A stretch of 64,000 nt of DNA from Hibiscus mutabilis (GCA_019671005.1 CM033724.1:20747786-20811785); one strand, 5' to 3'; counted from the stretch's first letter, positions 34,064 to 47,329 are shown. The notes: generated by a model from the letters alone, not told the origin. Program-made: numbers and translations.

Positions 34064-37000
34064 TGTAACCCCTTTGACCTGATCTATTCGCAAGATTGAA
34101 TTGAGCGAGCTATATTGGGGTTTGCCGAGACAAACCCATAAGAATCACTTAGAAAATGGTGCTTTTATATTTTATCTTTTGTAAATAATTAATTAAGTCC
34201 TAAGGTGATCATGTTGACAATGGTGAAGTTTACAACTCAATCGAGCGTCGAATTGATATCCAATTGCACGAAATAGCATTTTAGGGACCAAATCATAATT
34301 TTAGACAATTATCAGTACTTTCTTGCAATTAAAGTTACTAATCCTTAATTAGTCATATTTCATACAATCAGGTTAAATCTCAACTTAAAATAATCATCCA
34401 AACATATTTAATTGCATGGTCAAGAATAAGGGACTAAACTGCAAAGAATTAAACTTCAGAAAGCATTTCAATAGAATTAATTATCCGCATATTGGTACAC
34501 TAACACCCATATTGATACGGGTTCAATTTTCAAGGCATACTGATACAGTCTTCAAGCGTATTGGTACGAGTATGCAATATTCAAAAAAAGGGATTCTAGT
34601 AGCAAAAAAGTGTACCGGTACGATTGCCCGTGTACCGAGACCAACCAAAAATTTCAGCATCGCGTACTGATATGGTTACTATGCGTATCGGTATGCCAAG
34701 GCATTTTTGTTTGGATTGAGCTGAGATAGGTCCCCGCATATCGGTCCCTGAGAACCCAAACCGGTACGGACAAACCTGTAATGACCTATTGGTCGAACAT
34801 ATGACACTTTGGCTCAATCTAACATATTCCAATCAACATCTAATCACCATATAACATCCCAAACAATATTTTCACCAACATATGAGCTTGGTAAAGGATC
34901 ATATGCAACATATCAAATCCAAGCAATTGTCCTATAGGCATGATCTCTATCCAAGCTTGCAAATTGTTTCCTAACCCCTCAAAACCAAACATTAACCATC
35001 ATACAAGTTCAAAACATCAAACATAACTTGTACAAACAGAGAGTATCCAAAATAAACCTCCCAATTACAACTTGGTCACATTGCCTCTTATTACTACTAT
35101 GTACTGGTAAAACAATACTTGAAAATACTTTAATCCTTGGATCTTCCCTTTTTTACTAGCTATCCGAAAGAGTCTATTTCTCTGCATTGATGAGAAATGA
35201 GAGCGTAAGCTACAAGCTTAGTGAGGGAATCTAAAAAATACTCATCAAAGCATTTAAAACCATTTTAGTTCAAAACAAGTGTATAAGTCTCATGCCAAAA
35301 CCATCTCATGCCTTTACAATTTAAATCATTTGCAACACATGTATCATAGATTTCTAACATAAACCTCAATTTAAGCTTCATATACTAAAAACTCTAAATA
35401 ACAAGCTGAAAGAGCATCTAACGTATAAACCACATTATACAAAACTTAATCCATTTCTCATGATACATTATATCATACAATGGCATTCAAGTGACTCAAA
35501 ACCAAGTTCCTTTCTCTTTTACCAAAAACACATCGGATACATGGATTTCCCAAGTGGTTCTTTCGACTATTTCATATACTTCCTCAAACCGAAGCAGCCC
35601 TCAACGGTTATAACGTATAAATCTATTAGTGGGAGAAAACGACACAATTAACCCCTCGACCGCTGCGGTTCTCATGGTGGAGAAAACGACACAATTAACC
35701 CCTCGACACACATGAGACGGCTTATTATAGTGCACTTTAAATCCTATGACTAACCAACTATATCTGATAACATTTTACCTCAGCCACTTGCCAATATACT
35801 CAATAAAAATCACATTACCTTACTGTTTTACATATGCGTCAATTTAAACCATTTTTCAATACATTAAACTATGTATTCTAACATTCTCAAAATACTTTCA
35901 TAAATCATTTATCATTCTCAATAATTATCATATATGATTCATTTGCAACATCTTTCATTTCTGAAACATGCATATAATAGTAGGTAATCAAATCTATAAA
36001 CATGTGCATGAGATTATACTTTGCAAAACCGAAAATGAGAGAGAAATCAACCAATACTTACTTTTGAGCTTAGATAAGTGTTTCAAACTTATTCTAAACT
36101 CCAAACAACCATATGTAAACCTTTTAAAAGCAGTAAAATGCATTTCCACGCACGAACAACCCAAAGCTCTCTTGTCGTTACGAGAATCAAGCTTTCGAAG
36201 CTTTTGCAACCTCTCCAAAAGCTAAAGAATCCAAATCTCATTCTTTATCCAATCAAAAACAGGTGATTAATGCACTTCCATGCATCTCTAATTTCCAGCA
36301 ACCAACAAACACAACTTCGCCTCAATAAAAACCATCAAACGCCTTACTAAAACAACTGAAATCATCACCAAACTTCATCCAAACAAAGCCCAGCCAAAAC
36401 CTATTGATTTTAACATCTTAACAACATCAATTAACATCCAAAAACATCTTTATAACGTCCTTATACCTCCAGCAACCTTACAACACCAAGATCACTTCAA
36501 AACCTAACTATTTACAACCTAGAAAATTAGCAATTCACACAGTTTCGGGATTTCTTTAATTAATAACTTCTTACAACATTAAAACAAATCTTATAAGAGA
36601 TCTAAATCAATTAGATTCAATACAAAACAAATCCATAACAGTGTTTATCAAATTTTCACATCAATACTCAATTTAATTACCATACTCATGATTTAATCAT
36701 AATTTCATATCAAAAATCAGATGTAAAGGATCAAGAACTTGGGAATTTCATTAAAGAACCTTTAATTAAAGGACAGAAATAAAAACCACCTTTAATTGCT
36801 GATTTCTCCCTTAATTGGCAAAGATTGGGTGAAAGCTTCAAGATCCAAGTAAATTTTGTTATAGGAATCAAAGAAATCAATTAGGAAATAAAAAGAGATT
36901 GATTTCTGAGAATTTTGGAAAAGAATTGATAGTTTGGTTGCTGAGAAAGTTGAGAGCAAAATTTGTTACGTAAGAAAATGAATTGTGTCATTAAATTGTT

Positions 37001-37404
37001 TTATTAATTCTATTTCATTTTAATATTAAAACCAATTAAAAACCCTTTAAAAAGTAGCCAAAATTTAGGGAAAATCTGATGGAAAAATTTAGTTAATTAG
37101 CTCTTTAAAGATTCTAAGTTTTGACCCTTTTACGATTTAGTTACCAAAAACAGTTTTGAAAACTTTACATTTTAGTCACTGGACCAAAATGTCCAAAAAT
37201 TAGATTTAATTCCTTCAAATTAAATTTACCAAAATACTTAAAGTATTAATTAATTATTTTCTAGCATTTTTCCATATTTTATTTTAGCCAAAAATAATTT
37301 ATTAAGATTTAATTCCCAAAACTAACCCGAATTTACCAAATCATGTTCTCCCGAACCATCTAATATATACGTCTAACATCTAGGCCCAATTTCAAGGTGT
37401 TACA
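34064..37404 (-). repeat. 3' LTR of nested gypsy element (3341 bp)
   Basis: This is the partner of 42260-45605 (same order of blocks throughout). It starts TGTAACCCC and ends GTGTTACA next to the purine tract. It contains a GTATCGGTAC-type motif cluster at 34485-34772 and a short duplicated GGTGGAGAAAACGACACAATTAACCCCTCGAC block near 35633-35706. Confidence 0.92.
34485..34772. repeat. GTATCGGTAC motif array (LTR copy 3)
   Basis: Words such as ATATTGGTAC, GTGTACCGGTAC, GTACTGATAT and GCGTATCGGTAT occur roughly every 25-40 bp in both orientations. The matching array in the partner LTR is at 42678-42945. Confidence 0.7.
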
Positions 37405-37419
37405 ACTCTCTCCCTCTTA
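37405..37419 (-). other. polypurine tract of nested gypsy element
   Basis: On the - strand TAAGAGGGAGAGAGT lies immediately upstream of the 3' LTR, fixing orientation and LTR edge. Confidence 0.82.
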
Positions 37420-37949
37420 AGAAATTTCGTCCTCAAAATTTACCTGGCGGAAAAAGGTAAGGAAGCCGCTTCAACATGTCCTCCTTGCTTTTTCAGGTGG
37501 TTTCTTCGACACCACGATGTTGCCACAACACCTTCACCAGCTCTATGGTCTTTCCATAAAGAACCTTGCTGTTTGAATCCAGAATTCTCACTGGTTCCTC
37601 ATAATAGGTCAAATCCGAATTCAACTCAATCTCATCAACAGGCATCATATGCGAAAGATCCGATATATACCTCTGAAGCATCGATACATGGAAAACATCA
37701 TGTATCTTTTCCAACTCTGCAGGCAACCTCAACTTATAAGCAGCTGGACCAACACGCTCCAAACCTTGGACTCAACTTGCCCTTTCGTCCAAACCTCATC
37801 ACCTTCTTCTAAGGAGAAACCTTAAGAAACACTCGATCCCCAGCAACAAACTCAATCTCTCTATGCTTCAAGTCAGCATATGACTTTTGCCGATCCAAAG
37901 TCGCCTTCAACCGATCACTAATAAGCTTCACCTTCTCATTGGTATCCTT
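37420..37949 (-). pseudogene. integrase C-terminus with chromodomain-like tail
   Basis: The frame 37493-37762 (- strand) carries the IHDVFHVSMLQRY block and the EEPVRILD...VKVLWQHRGVEETT tail, the chromodomain-like end of Del/Tekay integrases. Upstream to about 37949 the LSPRF region is readable with stops. The domain is expected to aid chromatin targeting in live relatives. Confidence 0.88.
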
Positions 37950-38837
37950 CTACACATCAAACAGAGAAACATACTTTTCTCCTGCCTCCGCCCAACGAAG
38001 TGGCGTGCGACACCTTCTACCATACAAAGCCTCGTATGGTGTCATTTGAATACTAGCATGATAACTATTGTTATAGGCAAATTCCACCATAGGTAGCTGC
38101 TTCTCCCATAATCCTTGGAAATCAATGATGCAACACCGTAACATATCCTCAAACACTTGGATAACGCATTCAGATTGACCATTCGTTTGAGGATAATACA
38201 AAATACTGAAATTCAACTGCGTACCCAAAGCCTTATGCAAACACTCCCAAAATCTCGTTGTAAAGCGTGAATCTTAATCCGATACTATAGACTTTGGCAC
38301 CTTGTGCAACCTCGCGATCTTAGTAATATCCGCTAACTTATCCAAAGTATACATCGTATGCACAGCCAGAAAATGTGCACACTTCGTAAACCTATCCACA
38401 ATTACCTAAACAAAATTCTTCTTTAATGGCGTCAAAGGCAAACTGATCACAAAATCCGTGGTAATTCTCTCCCACTTCCATTCTGAAATCCTTAACGGTT
38501 GTAACAACCAAGAAGGAAACTTATGCTCAGCCTTAACGCGCTGACATACCATACAACAAGCAACAAAATCCGCTATATCCATTTTCAAATCAACCCAGAA
38601 ATACTTTTTTTTCAAATCCTGATACATCTTTGTGCTCCCCGGATACATAGTAAAATGACTCAAATGTGCCTCAGTCAAGATAGTGTGCCTTAACTCCTCA
38701 TCTTTCGGCACAACCACTCGACTCTTGAAACACAAAACTCCTTCATCACTAAAATAGAAATTTGTTTGATTGTCATCCATTATATCCTTGACATGCAGCA
38801 CCAAAGAATCATCATACGGTTGCTTCTCCTTGACCAT
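37950..38837 (-). pseudogene. integrase N-terminus and catalytic core
   Basis: The frame 38406-38837 holds the HHCC-type zinc region, with His in EAHLSHFTMYPG and Cys in CCMVCQRVKAEH, followed by the first core Asp in ITTDFV. A stop separates it from the frame 37950-38240, which has the last core Glu region (NGQSECVIQVFEDML) and EFAYNNSYHASIQM. The second Asp lies in the broken stretch near 38275-38285, beside a stop. Confidence 0.9.
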
Positions 38838-39330
38838 CTACAACAATAACAGCTTCACTTGAAACTCAGCCAACAAATCACCACCACGCGTTACACTCAA
38901 CCGAGCAAACATCGCCCTCAACACAACCGAAACCTTTCTACTCAAGGCATCAGCTACAACATTAGCCTTTCCCAGATGATACTCTATGGTCAAATCATAA
39001 TCCTTAAGCAACTTCATCCATCTTTGTTGCCTAAGATTCAACTCTTTCTGCAACATCAGATATTTTAAACTCTTGTGATCTGTGTATACAATACACTTCT
39101 CGCCATAAAGATAATGCCGCCAAATCTTTAACGCAAATATCACTGCAGCAAGCTCAATATCGTGCATAAGATAGTTGCGCTCATGCACCTTCAATTGCCT
39201 AGATGCATAAGCCGCAACCTTTCCTTCTTGCATAAACACACATCCCAAACCAACGTAGGACGTATCGCTGTACACAACAAACTCCTTCCCTGACTCAATT
39301 TGAATCAAGATTAGAGCTTGTGTCAAAGCT
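38838..39330 (-). pseudogene. RNase H domain
   Basis: The frame 38838-39326 carries the four acidic positions of gypsy RNase H: YSDTS, HDIELAAV, YTDHKSLKYL and NVVADALSRK. It is open over 162 codons, but frameshifts near 39330-39360 cut it off from RT. Confidence 0.9.
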
Positions 39331-40130
39331 TCCTTTAACTTATCAATGGCTTATTGTCTACTCTCTTACCATTCAAAACTTACATCCTTTTGTAACAACT
39401 TCGTCAATGGAGTAACAATATTTGAAAAAAAAACCATACATGAAGCGTCAATAATATCCTGCCAACCCCAAGAAACTACGAACTTCTGACACCGACTTAG
39501 GTTGTTTCTAATTCACAACTTTAATTTTTCGTAGATCTGCCCAGATACCTTCGGCCGAAATAACATGACCAAGAAAAACCACATGCTTGATCCAAAACTT
39601 ACACTTACTCAGCTTGGCATAAAGCTTATTGTCCAACATAACTTGCAACACAATCCATAGGTGTCGATCATGATCTTCCTCGGTACGAGAGTACACACAA
39701 ATGTCACCGATGAACACTACCATAAATTGATCCAAAAATTCACAAAACACTCGATTCATCATATCCATGAATATTGCTAGTGTATTTGTCAACCCAAACG
39801 GTATCACTAAGAACTCATAATGCCCATAATGATTGCAAAAAGCTATCTTCGGCACGTCCCTATTCTTCACCTTCAATTGATAATATCTAGACCTCAAGTC
39901 AATCTTGGAAAACACCATAGCACCCTAAAACTAATCAAACAAATCATCGATCTTCGGTAAAGGATACTTGTTCTTAATCATCAACTTGTTCAGTTGTTGA
40001 TAATCAATGTACATTCTTATCATGCCATCTTTCTTTTTCACAAACAATACCGATGCTCCCCACGGTGACACAATAGGCCCAATAAATCCATGGTCCAACA
40101 ACTCTTGTGGTTGCGTCTTCAACTTCTTTA
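39331..40130 (-). pseudogene. reverse transcriptase with altered catalytic motif
   Basis: RT blocks are readable: VKKKDGMIRMYIDYQQLN, KNKYPLPKIDDLFD, then FSKIDLRSRYYQLK in the frame 39508-39918. The catalytic Phe-Ile-Asp-Asp reads Phe-Ile-Gly-Asp at 39703-39714 (GGT for GAT). The first catalytic aspartate is therefore lost, which would abolish polymerase activity even without the stops near 39490 and 39925. Confidence 0.92.
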
Positions 40131-40890
40131 ATTCTTTCGGTGCCATGCGATACTGTGCAATCGACACCAGAGCTGTATCCGTATACGTCTCAATGAAATA
40201 CTCCATCTCCCTATCCGGTGGTAGTCTTGGCAACTCTTTTGGAAACACTATTGGAAAATCACAAACGGTGCGAATATCTTGAACACGTACTTCCTTCATA
40301 CATGGGTTTATAACATAAGCTAGGTATGCTTTACCCCCAGATTCTAACAATTTCCCCACTTCCAAAACTGAAACAACATTGGACAAAAATTTGACATTCT
40401 CGCCCACAACTACCACTTCGTAATCCTCAGCAAGTTTCAATAAAACTCGCTTGGTCACAAAATCAACCACAACCCTATGTTCAGAGAACCAATCCATCCC
40501 CAAGATTACATCAAAACCATAAAATGGCAACACCATCAAATCAGCAGCAAACACATGACCTTGAACCATCAAAGGACATCTCCTATACAACCTTATAACA
40601 ACTATTGTCTCACCAAAAGAACCAGTTACCCGAATACGAACATCTAACACCTTTACAAGTATATCAAGAAAGCATGTATGTTCGCGCAAGATGTATAAAT
40701 GTGTAGAACCAGAATCTATCAAAGAAAACAATGGCATAAACTGCAAAGTAAACGTACATGCAATCATATCGGTATTATTTTTTCCTACACGGTGCGCGAA
40801 AACCCTCGCCAATCCACCACCCTCAGGTTAAATCGCTACAGTATGAGTAACTGTCCTCTGACCATCATTCTCAGAAAATGACCTCGACCA
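40131..40890 (-). pseudogene. aspartic protease and linker
   Basis: The frame 39931-40812 begins with the retropepsin loop LIDSGSTH (near 40715), with the Asp-Ser-Gly-Ser core intact. It continues through VILGMDWFSEHR and the FPKELPRLPPDRE linker into RT. This 293-codon stretch is the longest intact piece of the element. Cleavage of the Gag-Pol polyprotein is the family role. Confidence 0.92.
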
Positions 40891-41942
40891 CACCCACGAC
40901 CTCTATGTGGCACAACAATAGGTACATGAACCTAACCTTCTCTAGCTAACTGCAGACAATCATGCTTAATGTGATCTCGCAATCCACAGCTCAAACATGT
41001 ACCAAAAGCACCCCTAACACTCTCCTGAATATCACCTACAACCTCACCTACACTCGGGGTACTCTAGCGTGGGTATTCTGACCTTACTGACCATGCCCAT
41101 CATTACTCCCTCTGCGCCTCTGGTCCAGGCGGTACCTCTTATCTCTATGCTTCTTGTATCGATCTCTGCCAACATTCGACTCAGCATGCCTTTTTTTAGT
41201 AGAAGAACTCTCTGATCAATAAGACAACCCCAGATTCTGTTATATGTCCTTAGTTTGGGAAACTAGGACATCAAACTCCGTATAATCTATAGCCAACATA
41301 TAAGTATTCACTTCCTTAACCAGCCTATAACGAAAACGATCGCATCGTTGACGCTCATCAGAAACCAACTCAGGTGCATGCTAGCTCAACCGAACGAGCT
41401 AAACCTCATACTCAGCCATAGGCTTGTTCCCCTGCTCTAATGCCATGAACTCCTTTTTTTTCTCATCCTGATAACAAGATCCCAAATACTTCTTTTGAAA
41501 AGTAGCATAGAAGAACTCCTACGTCACATCAGCAAGTGCTATACCCACGATAGTAGTCGTCCACCAACTAGGCATCACTCTGAAGCAACAATACTATGCA
41601 ACCCTACTTGCAGACATTCGTACACTCCATCTTACCAAGGATCCTCTTCGTGCTGGCAAACCACTACTCTACTACTTCTGAAGCCAAAACTCTAAACTCA
41701 GTACCATCTAAGCTACACAAACGCTCTAACGGAAGCCCAGTATTAATAGCTACTGCAGGTACCGGTATAGGTACTTGCACTCCAGCTATGGCTGCTTGAA
41801 AAGCTCTAATCATCGCATGAATCAACAATGTCATATCACCAAAAATAGGTCCTTGCAGTTCCTGAGGCGCACCACCCTCAACTCCAACACCAGCAAGAGG
41901 AAGAGGCAACTCATCATTTTGTCTATCCACAACACTCTCCAT
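40891..41942 (-). pseudogene. gag with CCHC zinc knuckle
   Basis: The start ATG at 41940-41942 opens a 92-codon frame (41664-41942) rich in Pro/Val/Ala. The capsid part further on is shifted several times. A complete CCHC knuckle (C-L-S-C-G-L-R-D-H-I-K-H-D-C) is readable at about 40955-40998. The 5' leader between PBS and ATG is about 300 bp. Confidence 0.85.
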
Positions 41943-42240
41943 ATAAGCTCACATCTCTAGTCTCGGTCCCATTCGCAAAATTATGAGTCTAAAACATGAT
42001 AATGCAATAAAACAATACAATTAGACCAACTTGCAGCAAGAATCCAAGTCGCTCATGTTTAAAAAACAAAAATCATTTAACACTAGTAGTAATAAGGCAA
42101 TGTGTCCCCAAGTTTATACCACAAACATATCACATTTTAATCATAACCTCACAAAATCAAACACCGTGCATACCAAATAACAGATTCATACACCATCAAT
42201 ACATCAAACAACCATAACCAACCTCCCAACAATCATAACC

Positions 42241-42254
42241 TGGCTTTGATACCA
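42241..42254 (-). other. primer binding site for tRNA-iMet
   Basis: On the - strand TGGTATCAAAGCCA follows the 5' LTR after 5 bases. It matches the usual TGGTATCAGAGC start complementary to the initiator tRNA-Met with one change (A for G). Confidence 0.85.
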
Positions 42255-42259
42255 ACAAA

Positions 42260-45200
42260 TGTAACCCCCTTGACTCGGTCTAGTCGCAAGACCGAATTGA
42301 GCGAGCTATATTGGGGTTTACCGAGACAAACCCAAAAGAATTACTTAGAAAATGATTATTTTTTTATTTTATCTTTTCAAAATGCTTAATTAAGTCCAAA
42401 AGGTGATCACGCTGACAATGGTGAAGTTTACAACTCACTCGGGCATCGAATTGACATCTAATTGCACGAAATAGCATTTTAGGGACCAAAACGTAATTTT
42501 AGACAATTATCAGAACCTCTTTGCAATTAAAGTTACTAATCCTTAGTCATATTTCATACAATCATGTTAAATCCCAACTTAAAATAATTATCCAAACAAA
42601 TTTAATTGCATGATCAAGAATCAGTGACTAAACTGCAAAGAATCAAACTTCAGAAAGCATTTTAACAGAATTAACTAACCGCGTATCGGTGCAATAACAC
42701 CCCGTATTGACACGGGTTCAAGTTTCAAAGGCGTACCGATACGGTCCTCAAGCATATCGGTACATGTATGCAATATACAAAAAAATACTCTAGTAGCCAA
42801 AAGGCGTACTGGTGCTGTTGCCCGTGTACCGACACCAAGCCTAAATTTTAGCATCATGTACCGATACATTCACTAGGCGTATCGGTATGCCAAAGCATTT
42901 TTGCCCAGATTGAGCCGAGATAGGTCCCCACGTACTGATCCCTGAGGACCTGTAATGACATCTTGGTTGAACATATGACGCTTTGGCTCAATCTAACATA
43001 CTCCAATCAACATCTAATCACCATATAATATCCCAAACAGTCTTTTCACCAACATATGAGCATGGTAAAGGATCATATACAACATATCAAATCCAAGCAA
43101 TTGTCCTATAGGCATGATCTCTAACCAAGCATACAAATTGTTTCCCAACCTCTCAAAACCAAACATTAAGCATCATATAAGTCCAAGACATCAAACATAA
43201 CTTGTACAAACAGTGTGTATCCAAAATAAGCCTCCGAATTACAACTTGGTCCCATTACCTTTTATTACTACTATGTATTGGTATAACCATACTTGAAAAT
43301 ACTTCAATCCTAGGATCTTTCCTTGCTTACTCACTGTCTGAAAGATATTATTTCTTTGCATTGATGAGAAAGGAGAGCGTAAGCTATAAGCTTAGCGAGG
43401 GAATCTAAAAAACACTCATCAATTCTTTTAAAACCATTTTAGTTCAAAACAGGTGTATAAGTCTCATGCCAAAATCATCTCATGCCTTTACAACCTCTTC
43501 AAATATACACATTTAAATCATTTGTAACACATGTATCATGGATTTCTAACATAAACCTCAATTTAAGCTTTATATGCCAAAAACTCTAAATAACAAGCTT
43601 GAAGAGCATCTCATGTATAAACCACATTATGCAAAACATAATCCATTTCTCATGATACATTATCTCATATATTGGCATTCAAGTGACTCAAAATCAAGTT
43701 CCTTTTTCTTTTACCAAAAATACATCGGATACACGGATTTTCCAAGTGGTTCCTTCAACCACTTCACATACGTCCTCGAACTGAAGCAGCCCTCAATGGT
43801 TATAACGTATAAATCCACTAGTGGGATAAAATAGCACAATTAACCCCTCGACCGCTGCGGTTCTCATGGTGGAGAAAATGACACAATTAACCTCTCGACA
43901 CATATGAGGCGACTTATTATAGTGCACTTTAAAACCTATAGCTAGCCAACTATATCTGATAACATTTTACCTTAGCCACTTGCCAATATACTCAATAAAA
44001 ATCACATTACCTTACTGTTTTACATATGCAACAATTCAAACCGTTTTCCAATACATTAAACCATGTATTCTAACATTCTCAAAATACTTTCATAAATCAT
44101 TTATCATTCTCATTAATCATCATACATGATTCATTTGTAACATCTTTCATTTTTAAAATATGCATATAACAGTAGGTAATTAAATCTATAAACATGTGCA
44201 TGCGATTGTATTTTGCAAAACTGAAAATGAGAGAGAGATAAACTAATACTTACTTTCGAGCTTAGATAAGTGTTTCAAACTTATTCTAAACTGCCAACAA
44301 CCATCTTCAAACATTTTAAAAGCAGTAAAATGCGTTTCCACTCACCAACAACCCAAAGCTCTCTTGCCGTTGCGAGAATCAAGCTTTTGAAGCTTCTACA
44401 ACTCTCCAAAAGCTAAACGGTCCAACTCCACTACTTTACCCAATCAAAAATATAGGATTAATGCACATTCATGCATCCCTAATTTCCAGAAACCAACAAA
44501 CACAACTTCGCCTCACTAAAAACCATCAAACGCCTCTCTAAAACAACCGAATTCATCACCAAAATTCATCCAAACAAAGCCCAACCAAAACCTATTGATT
44601 TTAACACCTTAACAACATCAATTAACATCCAAAAATCTTTATAACGTCCTTATACCTCCAGCAACCTTACAACACCAAGATCACTTCAAAATCTAACTAT
44701 TTACAACCTAGAAAATTAGCAATTCACATAGTTTCGGGATTTCTTTAATTGATCACTTCTTACAACATTAAAACACATCTTATAAGAGATCTAAATCAAT
44801 TAGATTCAATACAAAACATATCTATAACAATGTTTATCAAATTTTCACATCAAAACTCAATTTAATTACCATATTCATGATTTAATCATAATTCCATAAC
44901 AAAAATTAGTTGTAAAGGATCAAGAGCTTGAGAATTTTATTAAATAACCTTTTATTAGAGGAGAGAAATGAAAATCACCTCTAATTGTTGATTTCTCCCT
45001 TAATTGGCAAAGATTGGATGAAAGCTTCAAGAACCAAGTAGATTTTGTTGTAGGAATCAAAGAAATCAAGTAGGAAATCAAAAGGAAATAGAAAGAGATT
45101 GATTCCTGAGAATTTTGGAAAAAATTGATAGTTTGGCTGCTGAGAAAGTTGAGAGCAAAATTAGTTACGTGAGAAAATGAATTGTGTAATTAAAAATCCT

Positions 45201-45605
45201 TTTTATTAATTATATTTTATTTTAATATTAAAACCAATTAAAAACCCTTTAAAATAGCCTAAATTAAGTGAAAATTATGATGGAAAATTTTGGTTAATTA
45301 GCTCTTTAAAGATTCTAAGTTTTTGACCCTTTTATGATTTAGTCTCCAAAAATAGTTTTGAGAACTTTACTTTTTAGTCACCATACCAAAATGTCCCAAA
45401 ATCAGATTTAATTCCTTCAAATTGAATTTACCAAAATACTTAAAATATTAATTAAGTATATTCTAGCATTTTTTTCATATTTTATTTTAGCCAAAAAGAT
45501 TTATTAATATTTAATTACTAAAACTAACCCAAATTGCCTAATTCGATTCTCCCGAACCGTTTAATCGATTCGTCTAACATCTAAGCCCAATTTTAGGACG
45601 TTATA
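42260..45605 (-). repeat. 5' LTR of nested gypsy element (3346 bp)
   Basis: This is the partner of 34064-37404. In element sense it starts at 45605 with TATAACGTCC (TGTAAC mutated to TATAAC) and ends at 42260. The GTATCGGTAC-type array is at 42678-42945. Confidence 0.92.
42678..42945. repeat. GTATCGGTAC motif array (LTR copy 4)
   Basis: It contains GCGTATCGGTGC, GCGTACCGATACGG, CATATCGGTACATG, TGTACCGATACATT and GCGTATCGGTATGC. It is better preserved than the partner array at 34485-34772. Confidence 0.75.
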
Positions 45606-46324
45606 GTGTATGTTCCCGAGGCTGTGTGATACTAGGCCTTACCTAGAGAGAGAGTGTACGTTCCTGAGGCTTTGTGACACCACGCCTCACTCAGAGTGTA
45701 CATTCCCGAGGTTGTGTGACACCAGGCTTCACTCCAGGTTTATGGTATGTCTTAGTATGCTTTTTCTAAGCTGATCTAGTGAGATCCTGGGCATGGTTAG
45801 GCTTTGTGTTCCATGTATGATGTGTTTAGGCAACTAGTGGTAGTGCCACATGTTTATTTATCTATCTTTATTGCTCGTACTACCTTCCATGCTCATGTTT
45901 ATGATTAGCATGAAGTATAGTAGAGTAGATGTGTACCATGAAGCTTGTAAGCTCAGCACTCGGAATCGTTGTTCTCGTGCGTAGGTTGATCATGGGATCG
46001 AGGAGCACTATCAGTTTGAGATTTTAGCATGGGGTGATTTTTAGAGTATGATACTTGTATTTAGTGGGCTATGTATTCATAGGACCTTACATAGTTGATT
46101 ATGTATTTCTTATTTTGAATTGTATAAATCAAATCAAATGTTTTAAATTGAATTAGAGCTCATTTGTACCATTTTAATTATTTAACTATATTTTCAACTG
46201 TAGAATTTAAATGCTTTTGAGAAAGACCTTGTTGGGCTAAACCCAGTTTGAGAAATTTTACGTGTTTTTGGGTTTGGTCTTGAGGCCTAAATTGTGACAT
46301 CTGGGTCAGGGATGTTACATTGCT

Positions 46325-47329
46325 CATATTCAACTTCAATGCAAAGTAGCCTACTCGCCCAACTATCTTTTTCTGAAAGAGCGCAAGATCTCATATACAA
46401 CCAATATATTATCTGTAATAAGACATCCAGGGATGAATGCACTTTGAGACTTGTCAATATATAGTGGAAGATCATCTTGAAGACGATTTGCCACCATTTT
46501 AGAGACAATTTTAAACAGAATGTTACACAAGCTGATGGGGCGGAACTTATTCATATTTTTTGGATCGAGAGCTTTGGGGATGAGGACTATATGAGTATGG
46601 TTGATTTCTAACATGTCAAAGTCTCCACGAAGTAGTCCTATACAGTACTGGGACACTTATGCACCCATAATAGGCCAGAATCGCTAATAAAAAACAACTC
46701 CTAAACCATCTTCACCCTTTGCTTTTAACGGTCCCATTGATTTCATTGCTTGAAAAACATCATCGATTGTAAACTCATGGGCCAGAGCCATGTTCATTTC
46801 GGCAGTAATACAAGAGGATATACCGTTAAGAACTCTATCACAATTAGAGGCTCTTTGAGAGGTGAAAAGTTAAAGAAAATAATCACGAGCTACACCATTA
46901 ATATCCTTAGGAGATTTTATACGAGCACCATGAGAATCCAATATAGAAGATATTTTATACTGCCGCTTTCGTTGAGAAGCAAAACGGTGGAAAATAGCTA
47001 TATCATTATCCCCATTACAAAGCCAATTCTCACGTGCTCTCTATTCTAACAAATTTTAGATTGACCGGCTTCCAAGTTTAGAGCCAATTTTACCCAAAGT
47101 ATCATCCGACGGGGGTAGACCAGCTAGAAATTCTAACCATTTCTTAAAATCCTGAGCAGTCACTTTGCGAGCAGTTCAAAGACGACGAAACCAAGTATCT
47201 AAGCCAATACTGACCTGACGTAGATGATCTGGGAAGGATCCATTAGAGAGGTCTAAAAGTTTTCTAACCTCTAATTCACACGATTCTTCTAGGAGCCACG
47301 AGGCCTCAAATTTGAAGTGATAGTGCATT
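46325..47329 (-). pseudogene. LINE ORF2 reverse transcriptase, N-terminal part
   Basis: The frame 46363-46656 (- strand) has the L1 RT blocks HIVLIPKALDPKNMNKFRPIS and SAFIPGCLITDNILVV. Upstream (about 46660-46750) the KAKGEDGLGVVFY block is readable. The stretch 46750-47329 is the endonuclease-RT linker in broken frames. The RT palm continues on the other side of the nested LTR complex at 32112. Confidence 0.88.

Larger units (their letters stand above)
34064..45605 (-). mobile_element. complete Ty3/gypsy (Del/Tekay-like) retrotransposon, TSD GTGTA
   Basis: Two LTRs of about 3.34 kb (34064-37404 and 42260-45605) bound a 4.86 kb interior with PBS, gag, protease, RT, RNase H, integrase and PPT in order on the - strand. 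The flanking GTGTA (34059-34063 and 45606-45610) is exact. The right end reads GTTATA where GTTACA is expected. The LTR copies differ visibly (over 10% by eye in the first 200 bases), so the insertion is old. All ORFs are broken, so the element is inactive. Confidence 0.95.
32113..46319 (+). repeat. solo LTR of a Ty3/gypsy element, split by a nested element; TSD TTGCT
   Basis: It starts TGTAACGACC at 32113 and ends GATGTTACA at 46319. TTGCT flanks it on both sides (32108-32112 and 46320-46324). Removing the nested element (34064-45605) and one GTGTA copy leaves an LTR of about 2.66 kb. The GC-rich part at about 32400-32900 resembles the leader of the LTR at 3678-6273 (GTTGAC words, CCG-rich). 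A GTACCGATAC-type cluster lies at about 33568-33652. No internal coding region of its own remains. Confidence 0.9.

Noticed and set aside
27842..42945. CRISPR-like array from regularly spaced GTATCGGTAC words
   Set aside because: The words are short, variable, on both strands and unevenly spaced in plant LTRs; there are no cas genes.
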